Below are positions 23,494 to 24,122 of a DNA stretch of 24,122 nucleotides, piece by piece; within the stretch, counting starts at the first letter, position 1, and the number at the start of each line of letters is the position of its first letter. Origin of the DNA: JAQUCI01 sp964553255 (GTDB lineage Bacteria; Bacillota_I; Bacilli_A; Erysipelotrichales; Erysipelotrichaceae); contig CAZKJS010000027.1 in NCBI GenBank assembly GCA_964553255.1, forward strand, positions 1 through 24,122, given 5' to 3'. The translations under genes and the position numbers were made by a program. Under the pieces are notes generated by a model. The model saw only the letters and a program-made list of their open reading frames with translations, did no database searches and was not told the origin of the DNA.

Positions 23494-24122
23494 TAATTCT
23501 TATCCACAAAATCTCGTAGTCTTTTTGAACGAGTTGGATGTTTTAATTTGCGTAAAGCTTTAGCTTCGATTTGACGAATACGTTCACGAGTCACATTGAA
23601 TTCTTTACCTACTTCTTCAAGTGTTCGTGTTCTACCATCATACAATCCAAATCTTAGACGCAAAACCTTTTCTTCACGTTCAGTTAAACCCATTAAGACC
23701 ATATTGATCTCATCTTTTAATAATTGATTACTAGCATATTCATCAGGAGATAATGCATCTTTGTCCTCGATGAAATCTCCTAAATGCGAGTCATCTTCTT
23801 CGCCAATTGGTGTTTCTAGTGATACTGGATCAAGAGCGATTTTTTGGATTTCTCTTACCTTTTCTGGGGTGACATTTTCCATCCGTTCAGCTATTTCTTC
23901 AGCCGAAGGATCTCGTCCAAGTTCTTGAACTAATTGTCGCTGTATCCTTGTTAGTTTATTGATCGTTTCAACCATATGAACTGGTATTCTGATTGTTCTA
24001 GCTTGATCAGCAATTGCTCTTGTGATCGCTTGACGAATCCACCAAGTCGCATAAGTTGAAAACTTAAAACCCTTAGTATAATCAAACTTCTCAACAGCTT
24101 TGATCAAACCCATATTACCTTC
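23493..24122 (-). CDS. sigA: RNA polymerase primary sigma factor, C-terminal part (5' end outside window)
   Basis: The frame stays open to the right edge: the bases beyond the ATG at 24113 add codons for E, G and N, and EGNMGLIKAVEKFDYTKG is the internal region 2.2 of sigma-70, so that ATG is not the start. The visible 209 residues hold region 2.3-2.4 (FKFSTYATWWIRQAITRAI, ADQARTIRIPVHMVE), region 3, and region 4 with the -35-binding helix-turn-helix RTLEEVGKEFNVTRERIRQIEAKAL-type sequence ending SKRLRDFVDKN. It is the housekeeping sigma factor, which matches the TTGACA/TATAAT promoters seen elsewhere here. Confidence 0.97.
   Translation of the reverse strand, partial: EGNMGLIKAVEKFDYTKGFKFSTYATWWIRQAITRAIADQARTIRIPVHMVETINKLTRIQRQLVQELGRDPSAEEIAERMENVTPEKVREIQKIALDPVSLETPIGEEDDSHLGDFIEDKDALSPDEYASNQLLKDEINMVLMGLTEREEKVLRLRFGLYDGRTRTLEEVGKEFNVTRERIRQIEAKALRKLKHPTRSKRLRDFVDKN

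Noticed and set aside
1..24122. Apparent excess of GATC (at least 19 in the first 2.4 kb by hand count, about 7 expected at one-third G+C), which might suggest a methylation or DNA-uptake word
   Set aside because: CATG is enriched to a similar degree in the same stretch (about 14 in the first 1.7 kb, about 5 expected), so codon-pair habits such as ATG ATC and GAT CAA explain it at least as well. A genome-wide tetranucleotide count against a Markov background would be decisive.

Overview
The window looks like chromosome from a low-G+C Bacillota (Firmicutes) relative on the Bacilli / Erysipelotrichia / Mollicutes side. The evidence is AT-rich DNA, purine-rich Shine-Dalgarno (SD) sites, and gene neighbourhoods known from Bacillus: dxs-tlyA-recN, xerD-deoB, cmk-der-hup, the comG operon near efp, and sigA-trmK-ispH-cshB-ispG. 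TGG encodes Trp and TGA is used as a stop, so this is not the Mycoplasma code. A class B penicillin-binding protein implies a peptidoglycan wall. Exact taxonomy is inference. The window is gene-dense, has no gene-free stretch above 300 bases, and shows no rRNA, tRNA, IS element, phage gene or CRISPR array.

Layout. 1-6134 (+): a tight run of dxs (5' end outside the window), tlyA, recN, xerD and deoB, ending at a terminator shared with the convergent hup gene. 6227-9322 (-): hup with its own promoter, and an operon of an unrecognised tail-anchored membrane protein, cmk and der, joined by ATGA overlaps. 9350-10090 (-): riboflavin transporter gene ribU under an FMN riboswitch with a visible terminator/antiterminator arrangement. 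10088-12277 (-): a sensor kinase and OmpR-family regulator with a PhoP-type direct repeat at their promoter. 12311-12915 (-): efp, whose product lacks the lysine usually modified. 12937-16276 (-): a complete comGA-comGG competence-pilus operon, including a 51-residue ComGE. 16322-19255 (-): a metallo-beta-lactamase-fold hydrolase, ribosomal protein L33 and a PBP2-type transpeptidase. 19293-24122: ispG (+), cshB (-), ispH (+), trmK (-) and the 3' part of the main sigma factor gene (-).

How the genes work together. dxs, ispG and ispH supply three steps of the MEP isoprenoid pathway, which feeds the lipid carrier used in wall synthesis, consistent with the PBP. The comG genes encode the ATPase, membrane platform, major pilin and minor pilins of a DNA-uptake pilus, so the ancestor at least was competent for transformation; RecN, and more loosely XerD, act in recombination and chromosome maintenance. 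Several promoters have their -10 box very close to the start codon, giving very short leaders. Two genes (the MBL hydrolase and comGA) have no SD at all and may be leaderless.

No wholly new multi-gene system is evident. The most unusual points are the EF-P loop, the compressed and overlapping comG operon, and the unknown tail-anchored protein heading the cmk-der operon.
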